NCBI RefSeq assembly: GCF_910592395.1
Contig: NC_088323.1
Coordinates: 6,386,001-6,450,000, forward strand
Length of the DNA stretch: 64,000 bases
From: Lineus longissimus
Lineage: Eukaryota > Nemertea > Pilidiophora > Heteronemertea > Lineidae
Direction of reading: 5' to 3'
Part shown: positions 21,253 through 33,264 of the stretch, in pieces
Position numbering within the stretch: position 1 is the stretch's first letter
Layout: each line of letters begins with the position of its first letter
Position numbers and translations under genes: made by a program
The notes under the pieces: model-generated
What the model saw: only the letters and a program-made list of their open reading frames with translations
Told to the model about the DNA's origin: nothing
Databases searched by the model: none

Positions 21253-24122
21253 ATGGATGAGATACAGGCAATGTTTTTAGTCTGTTCTCTTGCTGTTTTC
21301 ATCCCAATTTCGCTCTCATTTTGGCTCTTAGACATCCTCATCGGTATCTATGGACGCCCAGAAGGTACTTTTGCATGACAACTCAAGAAAAATCAGAAAT
21401 CAAGGGGAAAAGAAAGTCAAAGTGTCAAATTACCCATCATCATCAATCACAAGCACTTGCACGACATTTGGCTTTTAGCTTTGCCCAACCTATCTGAACT
21501 GCATCTGAAACTACTGGGATTGATACCAGATTGAAAGGCGTGATGCTGGCAGCAGATGTGGTGTGATGGAAACATGTAAACGGTCAACAAAGACGATGCT
21601 GTGGTTTCAGGTGTTGACCGTCGGTTCCGTCGCGCCTGTATATGACGTTACGAGACATTTTTGAATCTCAAATCGGTGATCTTAGTTGTGGGTCGCTGGT
21701 AGCATACCAGGGGACCGAAAAAAAGCCGCTGTCCTTGATGTAGCCTACAATCGCTACCTGCCTGGGGAAGTTCATTGCTTGGGAAAGTCAATGCGAAGAC
21801 AAGTACCAGGCTAAAGGAGACAGGTTTTACAAAAGTTTATTTTTCTATTTCTAGGATTTGAAAGTGAACCAGTGACGCCATGGCGATGTCTGCTGTCCAT
21901 TCTCATCCCAATCTTGGTGGCAAAATGGGGGCTCGCCAGAAAGAGTCTGGATGCATCAGGAGCTATAGCTGGTACGCATTTGGAAAACACCATGCCTATT
22001 CTGGTATGAACTTGAATTTGAACTGGAACACCTCGCTATTAAGGACAGGAGTTGTCAGTCCCGAGAGTTTCCTTAATAGAGATGTTCTACTTTACAATGA
22101 ACACGAATGGCATAGCCCTTTAAATACCACAAACATTGTCTTGCAGGTCTGCTTGTCGGGTTCATACTGACCATCAGCAATGCCTGTTTCTTCGCCTCAC
22201 TGCTGGCATTCTTTGTCCTCGGGTCTAAAGCTACTAAGTTCAGGAGCAAGAGAAAGAAGGGATTTGAAGATGATTTCAAAGAAGGTACAGAAATTACTTT
22301 AGGCCCCCAAAAAACCAAAAATATTAGACGATTTCAGATGCAGAAGCTGCCACAGTGCCAGCAGCTAACTCGAGGCACTTTTCATCATGCCTATCACTCC
22401 ATATATCAGTTACCCAGTAATAAGTTTGCTTTGGAGCCAACAGTGCAAAATTTGAAGGAAATTCACTCTAATTGGGAGTTCACAGCCAAATTACTGTTGT
22501 GAATGACAGTAAAGAACTTCGAAAACACTCAAAAACATATATACATGTCCTGATTTCTGTTGAATCGGTCTGGAACCGGCCAATTATCTTAATTGGCTAT
22601 GATAAGTATCAAGTGTTAGTGTCTGTAGGCCTTTTTAGGAATGTTTCAAGTTTTAGAAGTATATGTGTGCTCTAATTTTTTCATTTCTGATTCATAAACA
22701 AACTTATTGTTCATGTTCCAAAAATGAAAGTACAATTATGTCCAGTACTTGGCTCTTTGCTTTTACTCAAGTTCACAACTGTGATATTGCAAACATTTTT
22801 GTTGCAAAAAACCTGCAGCTATCTCTGATGGTACCGCAATCGCAACGAAAATTATGTCGCGGCATCAAGGAGTTACTGTTTGTCTTATTCTTCTGATTCT
22901 CTTTGTTCTGTAGGTGGCGAGAGGAACTGGATCCAAGTGCTCTGCAACGGCGGAACGGCCGCTCAACTCGCTGTCATCTACCTCCTCGATAACGGACCAA
23001 GCGAGACAGCCATAGACTTCTCAAAAAAATACAACGCCTCCTGGCTGTCGATGGCGGTACTGGGTGCCCTGGCGTGCAGCTGCGGCGATACATTTTCATC
23101 CGAGTTTGGTTCAGCACTTGGGAAGGGCAACCCAAGACTTATTACCACTTTGAAAAAAGTGCCAAGAGGTATGTTTTGATGATCACATCTACCACTTGAT
23201 TAGATGTTAAGTTTTAAATAACATCCTAATGAATCTGGCGCTACCAGTACTACTTACTAAGACCCAATAAAAAATTGCATTACCACTCACTATAAAATAC
23301 TTGCACTACCGTACCACTTGTGAGACGAAACTTAAGTCTGAGTGGCGACATAATTCCATATAAACACTTGAATTCATTTATCCTTCATTATCTGAAAATA
23401 TTGCCTCAAAAAATACTTCCCGATTATGTTAATTGATGTTAATTCGCTGTCTTTAATTTCAGGAACAAATGGAGGAATCTCCTTCTGGGGCTGCCTTAGC
23501 AGTGCACTCGGAGGATTACTTGTGGGCCTGGCTTATTATTTGATGATGGTGTTCATTATGAGTCCCACCGTCTTGTCTATGAGCCCGGAGCAATGGCCGG
23601 TCATTTTGGTGGGAATGTTTGCCGGGATTCTCGGCTCAACAATTGACTCGTTACTTGGTGCAACACTACAATACTCAGGTAAATATTGTGAATTTAAAAG
23701 CGTCCTTTTCAAAAGTACAAACGCATCTAAGAGGGAAGGTGGCAAGAATTCAAGTGGTCATTTTAGTAGGTCTGTGCGTTTTTACCATTTTTTACACATG
23801 GAAGGTCCTAAAATTGGGAATACTCTCAAGCATGACACCTCCAAGTTCAGATCAACGACAGCTTTTTGAATTTGACTGTACAGTACCAGCATTACTTTCG
23901 TTCAGAAATTTAAAAACAAAAAATATGTTGATAGTGTCTACTTTTACCTCTTCAGGTTATGACAAAGAGAGAAATTGCATTTCACATTCCCCAGGGAAGG
24001 ATGTCGAGTACATTTCAGGAGCCGCCATCCTTGACAACGATAGCGTCAACCTCATCGCAGCGTTACTGACTGCCCTGTTTACGCCAAAGATTGCTTTCCA
24101 CGTGTGGTGGTACTTTACATGA
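21253..24122 (+). CDS. TMEM19: Transmembrane protein 19 homologue (DUF92 family)
   Basis: Six exons: 21253-21364, 21855-21971, 22147-22284, 22914-23168, 23463-23678 and 23956-24122. All internal junctions are phase 1 and GT-AG, giving 334 aa (human TMEM19 is 336). Recognisable blocks are PVTPWRCLLSILIP, LDASGAIAGLLVGFILTI, GERNWIQVLCNGG, the conserved CSCGDTFSSEFG (residues 177-188), PRLITTLKKVPRGTNGG and LLGATLQYSG. Several hydrophobic segments make it a multi-pass membrane protein. The DUF92 family also includes the plant phytyl-phosphate kinase VTE6; the animal protein's reaction is not established, so no enzymatic role is assigned. The start MDEIQAMFL gives an N-terminus close to family length. 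Intron 2 contains a MITE remnant. The gene is head to head with TEX10. Confidence 0.95.
22036..22096 (+). mobile_element. 3' end of a pogo-like MITE
   Basis: 'attaaggacaggagttgtcagtcccgagag' followed by 'ccttaatagagatgttctac' matches the right half of the element at 50240-50415. The left half is missing. It lies in TMEM19 intron 2. Confidence 0.5.
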
Positions 24123-24597
24123 AATTGACTGGTTTACATTCGAAATCTGGTGTTATTAGCTACATGTAGGTTGTGGATTTCAAGGGATGACTATGATGTC
24201 GTTCCATTTTGTTTAGTTTTATTTTCGAGTGCTACATGTATGGAAACTCATGGCCAAGTGGTTTACACTGTTGGCTACCAGGCAATAGGGCCAACGTTTG
24301 ATTACAGGGAGAACCCAAGCTTTGCTTGCATATATATATATTTATGTAAATAATTTCTGTAAACAACTACTTCGTTATTTCAACTGAGCATTTCTTTCAG
24401 TTCTTGATATGATCAGGAGGTACAATTGCTTAGTTGCACTTTGTCACAGCTGTTAAAGGTGCTGTGTGCTGCAGCAAAAATAAGTCTTAGTTATTGGTAA
24501 CAGTGATATGTGCATGTAATCCTTTGGTTTTGGAGAAAGCAAAGTAAGATAAGCATGTCTTCGCCTCCTGTTTTGTAAAACAGTATTTTTCTAGGGA

Positions 24598-24603
24598 AAT
24601 AAA
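24598..24603 (+). terminator. Candidate poly(A) signal AATAAA (TMEM19)
   Basis: A canonical AATAAA about 475 bp after the TMEM19 stop codon on the sense strand, and the first convincing one downstream. Confidence 0.5.
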
Positions 24604-25120
24604 AGTAACTTTTCTAAAAATTCATTTGACTGTTTCCTTCAAAGTTTTTGTTATTGCCTTCTCAGGGATCATGTTATCAAGTGTGTACATGGTCTTTATA
24701 CATACTAGATGTTATGCATTGAACTAACAGTACTTGAAAGTTCAATCTGTTCTACTGAAGACTGTCTACAGTTTCACCATTGTCCGCAATGGCCATTGTT
24801 CCCCTCAAATCTGGCAACGACTGATAGCATTGTCCCCACCGCCAAGTCACAAGTGTGACTCCGTCTTCGACCGGAATAAAGAGTGCATCCAAATGTATCT
24901 CTCTTGGTGGGGTCTTAAGACTTCCACTTGTCCTTGCAAAGACATCAGGTACAAGGAGCCTTGGTTTTACATCTCATTTGAAGGATAAAGCAATTTCGGG
25001 TGGAGTGTCTTGCTCAATGACACAAAGATAAAACGGCAGTGATCCCTCGCAACGAAAGAACAAAAGTTGATGCTGCAGTTTTCATCAAGTGCTGATATAA
25101 CGACGAGGTGGCGTAGTAAT
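24604..25120. other. Intergenic, nothing recognised
   Basis: Sequence between the TMEM19 3' end and the 69-bp satellite. Short ORFs only, with no similarity or repeat structure noted. Confidence 0.5.
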
Positions 25121-26290
25121 GTCCAAACTTGACTGAGGGTCCGGATGTTGTCTATGTGAACAAATAATCAATACATCTGCCCAGTGAAGCCCAAAACCCC
25201 AAAACTTGACTGGGGGTCATGATGTGGTCTATGTTAACAAATAAACAATACATCTGCCTAGTGAAGCCCAAAACTTGACTGAGGGTCAGGATGTGGTCTA
25301 TGTGAACAAATAAACAATACATCTGCCCAGTGAAGCCCAAAACTTGACTGGGGGTCAGGATGTGGTCTATGTGAACAAATAAACAATACATCTGCCCAGT
25401 GAAGCCCAAAACTTGACTGAGGGTCAGGATGTGGTCTATGTGAACAAATAAACAATACATCTGCCCAGTGAAGCCCAAAACTTGACTGAGGGTCAGGATG
25501 TTGTCTATGTGAACAAATAATCAATACATCTGCCCAGTGAAGCCCAAAACTTGACTGAGGGTCAGGATGTGGTCTATGTGAACAAATAAACAATACATCT
25601 GCCTAGTGAAGCCCAAAACTTGACTGAGGGTCAGGATGTTGTCTATGTGAACAAATAATCAATACATCTGCCCAGTGAAGCCCAAAACTTGACTGAGGGT
25701 CAGGATGTTGTCTATGTGAACAAATAAACAATACATCTGCCCAGTGAAGCCCAAAACTTGACTGGGGGTCAGGATGTTGTCTATGTGAACAAATAATCAA
25801 CACATCTGCCCAGTGAAGCCCAAAACTTGACTGAGGGTCAGGATGTGGTCTATGTGAACAAATAAACAATACATCTGCCCAGTGAAGCCCAAAACTTGAA
25901 TGAGGGTCCGGATGTGGTCTATGTGAACAAATAAACAATACATCTGCCCAGTGAAGCCCAAAACTTGACTGAAGGTCAGGATGTGGTCTATGTGAACAAA
26001 TAAACAATACATCTGCCCAGTGAAGCCCAAAACTTGACTGAAGGTCAGGATGTGGTCTATATGAACAAATAAACAGTACATCTGCCCAGTGAAGCCCAAA
26101 ACTTGACTGAAGGTCAGGATGTGGTCTATGTGAACAAATAAACAATACATCTGCCCAGTGAAGCCCAAAACTTGACTGAAGGTCAGGATGTGGTCTATAT
26201 GAACAAATAAACAATACATCTGCCCAGTGAAGCCCAAAACTTGACTGAGGGTCCGGATGTGGTCTATGTGAACAAAGAACAATACAGCAG
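25121..26290 (+). repeat. 69-bp satellite array, ~17 copies
   Basis: The unit runs 'aaaacttgactgagggtcagg', 'tgtggtctatgtgaacaaat', 'aaacaatacatctgcccagtgaagccc'. Successive units start at 25270, 25339 and 25408, so the period is exactly 69 bp. Variants (gagg/gggg/aagg; tgtgaac/atgaac; aaaca/atcaa) recur in blocks, indicating higher-order duplication. Because 69 is divisible by three, long stop-free minus-strand frames appear, but they are a by-product of the period. Confidence 0.97.
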
Positions 26291-27466
26291 ATGAAGCAAA
26301 GAAATAAATTTTCATACATCCATTTTCCAAGGTATTATCAAAGTGCATACATTAAGCAAAGGGTAGGGAAACCCATCAATGATACTAACAACAAGATCTC
26401 TGCTTGCAAGGTCAATATTCCAATACAAAATAACCCCATGTTACAGGACCGTGGCCATGGGCACCAGACCGTCACACATAATGTCATCATCCTTTCACTT
26501 CTTTTGGTATTTCACACATGGAACATTGCCATGGTCAACAGAGCACCACTGTTCATCATCAGCAAATATCACATCATTCAAAACATCTTCAAATATCAGT
26601 GAATAACATCATGACACCACCTGGAAACATGATGGCATATCTTCTGAATTCTCAGGGTGTCTGAGCCATATATTGCCCAAGGAGAATACAGAAGTCTGTC
26701 ATGTTTGTGTGCATGATTTATGCTTATATCCTTACATGCAGAAACCATTAATATACCCATTTTATTACATAGTCATGATTAAAAGTACATCAATATTCCA
26801 TTTCTAAACATACCTCAATATTCTCAAATTGATAATATATATCAGACATGGATTATCATAAGTAAATGTCACATATTATTATCCATATAAATAAATAAGC
26901 ATGTACAAAATGTACATGATGTACATTACCCTTCAAACTGTAGCCCATAAACCAAAGAGAAAGGCATATACGTCACTGTGACCTCCAAATGAATTGAGGC
27001 TGCTCCCATAGACTGTTCACTTGTGGAGTTTTTCCTTGTTCTCTTGTGACCTTTTGACGCCACACACAAAATAAACCCTTTTGGGCCTACTGGACGTTCC
27101 CACTGTTTGTACCAGGGAACTTGCTATAGAGACAATGGAAACAACACCAGAAGTAGTCAAGGTAACGGCCTCTGGGTACAACACGCTGCCAAAGCAACGT
27201 CACACACTTGTTGTGACTACATCTAGAGTAAAGTGACTAGGTCAAAACTACAAGCAGAGGTGGCAGTTCCATTCGTCAGAGGTTCTGAATGCGGGTGCAC
27301 AACATCATGCACATAAAGTTGCTCAACCTTATCAGGTGCTGCACTCCTACGGAGGAATATCATCTATTACAGTCAAAGTTAAATGCACCACTATAAGCAG
27401 CATGTTTGAAAGGTCCAGTCCCAGTTGTTGTGAAAGTCTTTTATATTAAGTTTGTGGCCAGGATGT
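26291..27466. other. Intergenic; probable DCTN2 3' UTR at right
   Basis: AT-rich sequence with no protein-like frame. A minus-strand AATAAA (TTTATT at 26761-26766) is a possible DCTN2 poly(A) signal ~700 bp beyond the stop. A dispersed repeat at 27011-27150 is shared with 45280-45428. Confidence 0.45.
27011..27150 (+). repeat. Dispersed ~140-bp repeat, copy 1
   Basis: Shares ordered blocks with 45280-45428: 'gactgttc', 'ttgtgacc', 'cacacacaaaat', 'gttcc', 'accagggaac' and 'atagagacaa'. Identity is moderate, so this is an older repeat whose class I cannot assign. Confidence 0.6.
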
Positions 27467-30400
27467 TTATTTCTTGACGACCTTCAGCCGCTGATCGAGA
27501 CTTGAACAATTCCCTTGGATTGTGGTCATATTCTCCTGGAAGTTGCTCTGCAGCTGGAAGAGGGGGAGAAAAAGTTAGTTGGTTTCAAGTTTAGAAGTTC
27601 GCCCCCTGCCTTTTTTGTTACATTACTGATGTCCTATCATTCAATCATCCCTCTGATGACGTCACAAAGTACTGAGATCGCCTCTTGTAGTTTCAGGACA
27701 CGTGGTGAACCCCAATTTTGAGGTGATACATGCAGGTGATGTCCATCGGATACGTCACACCATTTGCTTAATTTCTCCGTACACGAATTAAACTTATTAT
27801 TTGTTCTATTTACCTGTTTCAACATGTCGCCATGACTCTTGAGGCTGGTGTCAATCTGTTGCTGTGAAGTGTCAAGATGTGTCAAGGCCTGGCTAAACTG
27901 CAGGGCTGCAAGCAAACATACAGACTTAAGATGACCCCAAAACTAAATAGGTAAATGTTTAAAAAGATAAGGACCAATAGGCGCAAATTAAGTCAAATAA
28001 GCCCACTGGTAAAATGGGCACAATATTAGACTACCACCTTCCCTCTTTATCAATGAATCTATTGATAAACTCTTAGTGAGCTACACTTTAAGATACACCT
28101 ACCCTGTTCATGGAGTTCCTTGAGTGCGACTAATCTGTCTAGGATATGAGGTACAGATCCAGCTATACTCTCCCATTTCTTTACAACATCATACAGGGCA
28201 GTGATCTGAAATCAAGCAAATGATAGCCAAACATGTAAGAATCTTCCTTGGAATGAAATGGCTGAAAATGTCAATCACTAGCATGACTGGCAACTTGACC
28301 TAAAGAATTAAAATCAACTACTGATTTCCATATACAACAACAGTCTGAAGAGACTGTCGTCTGGCAGACATGCGCACTAACAATTCAACCAAAGGGAAAT
28401 GACATTATGGAATATTTTGTCTAATAATCAGAGAAGCATTTTAAAGCAATGGTTACCTTAGTCTGTTTATCACAGTCCTCCACCACATCCTTCTTCTCGG
28501 CAATGGAGTTGAGTTTCTGTAACAAGCCAACCATCCGACCTTCGATCTGATCCAACTGATCAGGGTCGAATAAGCTCGTCTTGGCAGTAAGGCTAACGAC
28601 AGCACCCTGAAAACAAATATCGCGTTTAATTTTCTTCTTGTAATTCAAGGTTCTTGGGGGTTCGGATAGGTGTATATGTCATTGCAGCAACTGATATTGT
28701 AGAAAACCGCAGTCAACTGAATAACATCTATTAGGAAGTCTCCATGCGAACTCCTAAAATTTGCTTTGCAGAAAACTTACCACTAAACTCTTGTTGGCAG
28801 CATCCTTCGTTAGTGATGATAGTTTCTCAGGATTCTGTCCAATGACTGCCTCCAGGCGTTCAAGTCTCTGCTCTAAATCTGCCATCTGCAATACAAATTG
28901 AATCAATCAATTTATTTGACTAGTCATCACTGTTTACATTGACAACTTGATATATTTCTTTGAGTAAGGTCCAGTTTTAAGGAGAACCATAAACCACAAG
29001 CTCTTTCTGCGTGTCATACTGTTTAAAGAAATTTGTTCGAAGTCGAGAAAGTTTGTTTATAAAAGACCTACCCTTGCAGTGTTGGCAAACTTTGCCTGCT
29101 CAGGTTTGTAGAAAAGTTCATAAGTGATCTGATCACCACCAGCTGGTCTCTCGGGAGACTTGCCTTTACCAGGACTTTTCGCTCGCATTGACATCTGCTT
29201 GAACATCTCAATCTGGTTGAGAAGTCTCCTGAAATGATTACCAAGAATTTTATTTAATGAGGGACCATAGCTGGGGGGGGGGGGCGACCCCACAAGGTTT
29301 ACCAAAATGTGTTCTTGCAGATTATGGCCAATTTTTCCGACTGACGGAGGACAAAAGGTGTATTGAACTGCAAAATAATCTTTGGACTGCTTACTTTTGT
29401 AGCGCCCCTTGTGGGTCAGCAAGGTCAACCTTGGCTTCAGAACCCAGGATGCTCTCCAGATGCAGATCAGCCAACTGGTGATGAAGGAACTCCGTCTGCT
29501 GGGCAAGCTGGACGGGAGAGATTTCATCCTTGGAAGTGTCTTTCATACCATCCTGCAAACAGAATATGAAACGGAAATGAAATGACATAAAGAAAGTCCC
29601 AATCCCCTCTCACAACCACACAGACACACATCTTTCTCAAGCAGACTTTCTTTGGTTTTTCAGAATATTTGGTTCAAAAGGACCAGCGATGCCACAGAGT
29701 TTATTGTACGTACCCCAGAACTCGCTGAATCAGCCCGACGCCTGCAAAACAGTCAGGGATGACACTGGAATTCAAGTTAGGGAAGTAGAACTTTACTTTA
29801 GGCCACATGCTCACCTTTAGTTTGTTGACTTCGTCTGCCAGCTCCCTGATCTCATGCTGGATCCTCTGATATTTCTGGAGTGGTGTCTCCGCCTCCCTCT
29901 CACCAACAATCTCGTACTCGGACTGGACCACGTATCCTGTCCGACGAGATCTCGAGATTTTGTCGGAGAAGTCGAGACCTGAGGAATCCAGCTGCTTGCC
30001 TTTGAATTTTGTGAATGATTCGCCAACATTGATGGGGATCTTTTCGACACTTTCGCTGTCAAGTTCCTCCTGAAAAAAAGGAAAGTTTCTCTGTTTATTT
30101 GTTAGAGTGTCATCCCAATGAAAGACCTGATCAGTCATATATCAGGTCCAGGCACAACATCAACATATCTAGAGTAAGTTTTGCAGAACAACCAATTTTT
30201 TTATCATGTCAGCTGGCAAAACAATAATCCTGTAGTCGTTGAACTGGTTAGTGGGATTGAATATTGGTGTGGCCTATTTCATACTTACTGGTGTTTTAGA
30301 CTGATCGGACTCAGGTAGGTCGCCACTTTCATAGACATCTGGCTGATCTCTTGCCTGAAAAACATACAATTTTGTCATGAATAAAATGGCTGAATGGAAA

Positions 30401-31014
30401 AAACAACTTATTGCAGTAATGTCAATAATTGTCATTATGGATATTTAGGAGACAATATCAGTCAGCTAGCTAGTTTAAACACACAAACAGCTCATTAGGC
30501 CTAGGCACTAACACAATTAACACAGATCGTGACAAAATCAATGTCTTGTTTCCTATCGACGTAGGCCTATCGCCAACAATTTTCTTCTCCACGAACAATT
30601 CAAAGTATTGTTTCTTACAATACATCATGTAGGCCCTATACATACATACACACTGGTTGACGGATTCAACTTTGATCAATGGGTGGTATTTGCTGACATT
30701 AGACCCGGTGTAAGCAGTCTGACAGCCCACCACCCCACCCCACCCCACCCCACCCCTTTTTATTTGGGGACCTGTCGAAATTCAGTTTTTATCCAAAATG
30801 TACACAAGCACTGCACAGCTGTCACAAATCGATGCTTCTTTTTCATGTGTTTACTACAAAATGAAACCATCCAACCGCACAAACTTTGGTCCCCCAAAAG
30901 GAGCATAGTCTACTTTTCTTGTGTGCCGATTTCAAGGGAAATCAATTATGGCTAAGAGAGCAATTTTGCACTTACAATGCCAGGTAACTGAGCGTATTTT
31001 GGATCGCTTGCCAT
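27467..31014 (-). CDS. DCTN2: Dynactin subunit 2 (dynamitin, p50)
   Basis: Ten exons: 30976-31014, 30289-30354, 29815-30069, 29395-29552, 29072-29228, 28781-28885, 28457-28606, 28103-28205, 27814-27905 and 27467-27553. All junctions are GT-AG and in frame, giving 403 aa (human is about 401). MASDPKYAQLPGI and the acidic DVYESGDLPESDQ form the family N-terminus. Next come the helical ETPLQKYQRIQHEIRELADE segment, the basic SPGKGKSPERPAGGDQ linker, TYELFYKPEQAKFA, LEQRLERLEAVIGQ and the C-terminal helix ending SSLDQRLKVVKK. Dynamitin forms the shoulder of dynactin, linking the p150 projecting arm to the Arp1 filament, and supports dynein cargo transport. The start codon is in good context (aagATGG). 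The gene is head to head with the LYR microprotein gene. Confidence 0.97.
30727..30757 (+). repeat. CCACC-type pentanucleotide repeat
   Basis: About six tandem ccacc/accc pentamers in DCTN2 intron 1. A simple-sequence expansion with no other feature. Confidence 0.8.
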
Positions 31015-31444
31015 CTTGTCAGTGGTCGCGTTCCGTCGTTCTCGTGATTTTCTCTGCTTGAGCGCCCTCTATCAAATTTAAAGGGCTTTCTAATGAAAAA
31101 AGGTTAGGTTCCATAAAAATCTATATTTCTCGCATTTCTGGCAATGAAACACAATGTCATTGATGCGTAATGGTCTTTCAATATTCAAATATCGATTAAT
31201 GGCCGTTATCTACCCCTAAAAGCTAAAATAATCAAGGTTTTATTTTTTTCTATGGGAAGCCTCCGAGGTAAAAATTACTGATGTTTTTTACAGGATGTGC
31301 CAAAGAAATTCGATTCTGATATTTGAAATATGTTCGTTTTAAGATGGCTAGATATTGTTCTGCAACTGCATACCTCTGTATTGCTGTTTCAGACAGTTGA
31401 CCAGGAAGTAGTCCCTTTACCACAGTAACATAGCTCTGTCGAAG
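31015..31444. promoter_or_regulatory. Shared 5' region between DCTN2 and the LYR gene
   Basis: Only 430 bp separate the two divergent start codons, so both 5' UTRs and promoters must lie here. No TATA box is evident. A bidirectional promoter is inferred from spacing. Confidence 0.55.
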
Positions 31445-31869
31445 ATGTCCACGTGGAGCAAAACGGCTGTCCTCGGTCTTTACCGCTCTCTCCTCAGGAA
31501 AGGCGACAGTCTCAAGTTCACTGATAAGGAGTATTATATTCGGAGAATCAAGCAAGAGTTCCGAACCAATCAGCACGAGAAAGATGAAGAAAAGAAAACA
31601 TTCCTTTTAGAGGTACAATTTAGCTGTCTCATCTATCTGTCCTCTTCATGTGCCTGTGATCTATCCTTGAGCAAGGTGGGCTCCATCTTTATCACAAACT
31701 CAATTGTTAACACTTTTCTTTCACAATCTCTGTACAAGAACTACTGATGGAGAATAACTTTCTGTCCACATCTGACATGCCCAATTTAGTCGTTTGGTAG
31801 TGTAAATAATTTCTTTAAAATCTTTTTCAGAAGGGTCACCATTTCATGAAGAAGAATGCAGTTGTATGA
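31445..31869 (+). CDS. LYR-motif microprotein, MIEF1-uORF (L0R8F8/MIURF)-like
   Basis: Two exons, 31445-31612 and 31831-31869, joined in phase 0 at a GT-AG intron, encode 68 aa. The N-terminal helix MSTWSKTAVLGLYRSLLRKG contains the LYR tripeptide (residues 12-14). Then come YTDR-like FTDKEYY, a basic IRRIKQEFRTNQ helix and a short C-terminus KGHHFMKKNAVV. Length and motif order match the 70-aa protein encoded by the upstream ORF of vertebrate MIEF1 mRNA. That protein joins MALSU1 and mitochondrial acyl carrier protein on the large mitoribosomal subunit during assembly. Here no MIEF1-like frame follows within the next kilobase, and a poly(A) signal lies at 32252, so it appears to be its own gene. 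Other LYRM proteins are possible relatives but are longer and less similar. Confidence 0.8.
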
Positions 31870-32251
31870 CGACACTCAACCAACAACGAACACCGAGGTC
31901 ATGGTGCTGTGTTGATATGTTCATTGCTCTCAAAAATTGAACTAGTTTGGATTTATACCACGGACAATGTAATAATCAGGTTAAAATAACTGCTATGGAA
32001 CCATTTTCCCTTGATGGAAGCAACTGTGAAGTGACCATCAACAAGGATTGGATCATGAACTTTACAGAAAAATTGTGCTTCGGGGTTCTCTACCCTGCAT
32101 TAATGACCAATCTATACATGGTTTTAGGCTGGCTCCAGACCGGCTGCCATGTCTAATTGCCACGGAGATGTGATATGAGTGGCCTCTTTTCACCTGGGTT
32201 CTCCTGTCCGACATCAGGATAGTGTACTGGTAAAGAAGAAATGAAGGACAT

Positions 32252-32257
32252 AATAAA
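32252..32257 (+). terminator. Candidate poly(A) signal AATAAA (LYR gene)
   Basis: A canonical AATAAA 383 bp after the stop codon of the LYR microprotein gene, implying a short monocistronic transcript. Confidence 0.55.
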
Positions 32258-33264
32258 TATTTTAATATGTGAAGTAAAAATCTTTTTCTATTTATTCAAT
32301 CTTACTTAGCTTCTGATTCAACAAACTATACAAAGTTTAAATATTCTTCTCTTTAATTTATTGTGCAATAGTTCACAAAATCCTATACAACGATCAACTG
32401 ACCTCAACTCCGCAATATTCAAAGTGAACGACACAAATATTTACCAGAACTTCTCAATCCGCACTGTAATTTAGCTCATATTCACCACATTCAGGATTAC
32501 AATGTCCAATGTCATGAGGGGTCGTCCAAGAGCCACTTCCATAAAGAAAAGAGACCACTTGTGGCTTTATGAAGTCACCCAAGCTTTCCAATGAATCATA
32601 CACTACAGAGTCTAAACTTCAGACAGAATCAAGTCGTTTGCATGAACTTTCCGTATAACACTGTCGAGGATAAAATCTTGGATAACTTTCAAACCTGGTT
32701 AGTTCCGAACAGAACAGTGTCAAATAGTTACATATCAAACTGGGATAATAAACAAGTAGAGACAGAATTCTCTGTAAGTCGCAAAGCTATCATTTGGAGC
32801 ATCCAGGCTCCCCAGGTGGCGACTGTCCGTTGCCTCACGTCACCAGAGGTCTTCACGTTCAATCAAGCATTGTAGCTCTCTAAGAGCGTAAAAAAATGGC
32901 GGTGCCGGAGGTAACCGACAGTCACTACTTGCAGGCTCTCTTTTGTTTGTACATTGTCATTATTCCAGTACATTGTACCGGGAAATATATAGAGTAGTGT
33001 ACAGGACTTCCATGGGACAGGCTCATGAACTCACAGTTTTTCTCAAACGACATGATTGATACAAGGACATCCGGGGAACTGGCCTTGTAGCACCACCAGC
33101 TCTGCACAGCTCACTATAAGGTTTGCATTCGACTTGAGAACATAACATTATGAAATCTACAATGACCCATCTTTGACCATTTAGTTGAGTGATTTGGTCC
33201 CACCAACCCAGTTGCAACATTCTATAGGGAAACAAATCCCGAGGGGAAATGGAAATGGAAAATG
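32258..33264. other. Intergenic; isolated strong-context ATG at 32896
   Basis: No protein-like frame is seen. At 32896 an ATG in strong context (aaaaaATGGCGG) starts MAVPEVTDSHYLQALFC... and closes after 33 codons. A GT donor follows the fifth codon (GAG|gtaacc), so it could be a first coding exon of an unseen gene, but no partner exon was recognised. Confidence 0.3.

Noticed and set aside
25121-26290. CRISPR array
   Set aside because: Eukaryotic context; repeat units are contiguous 69-bp satellite copies without unique spacers.
25152-26348. Long minus-strand ORFs (up to 238 codons) of repeated HPDPQSSFGLHWADVLFICS
   Set aside because: They arise because the 69-bp satellite period is a multiple of three and no stop occurs in that frame; two different frames are open, which argues against coding.
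31870-33000. MIEF1 coding sequence downstream of the LYR microprotein
   Set aside because: No frame on the plus strand reads like the MIEF1 N-terminus or nucleotidyltransferase fold; only short unrelated ORFs follow.
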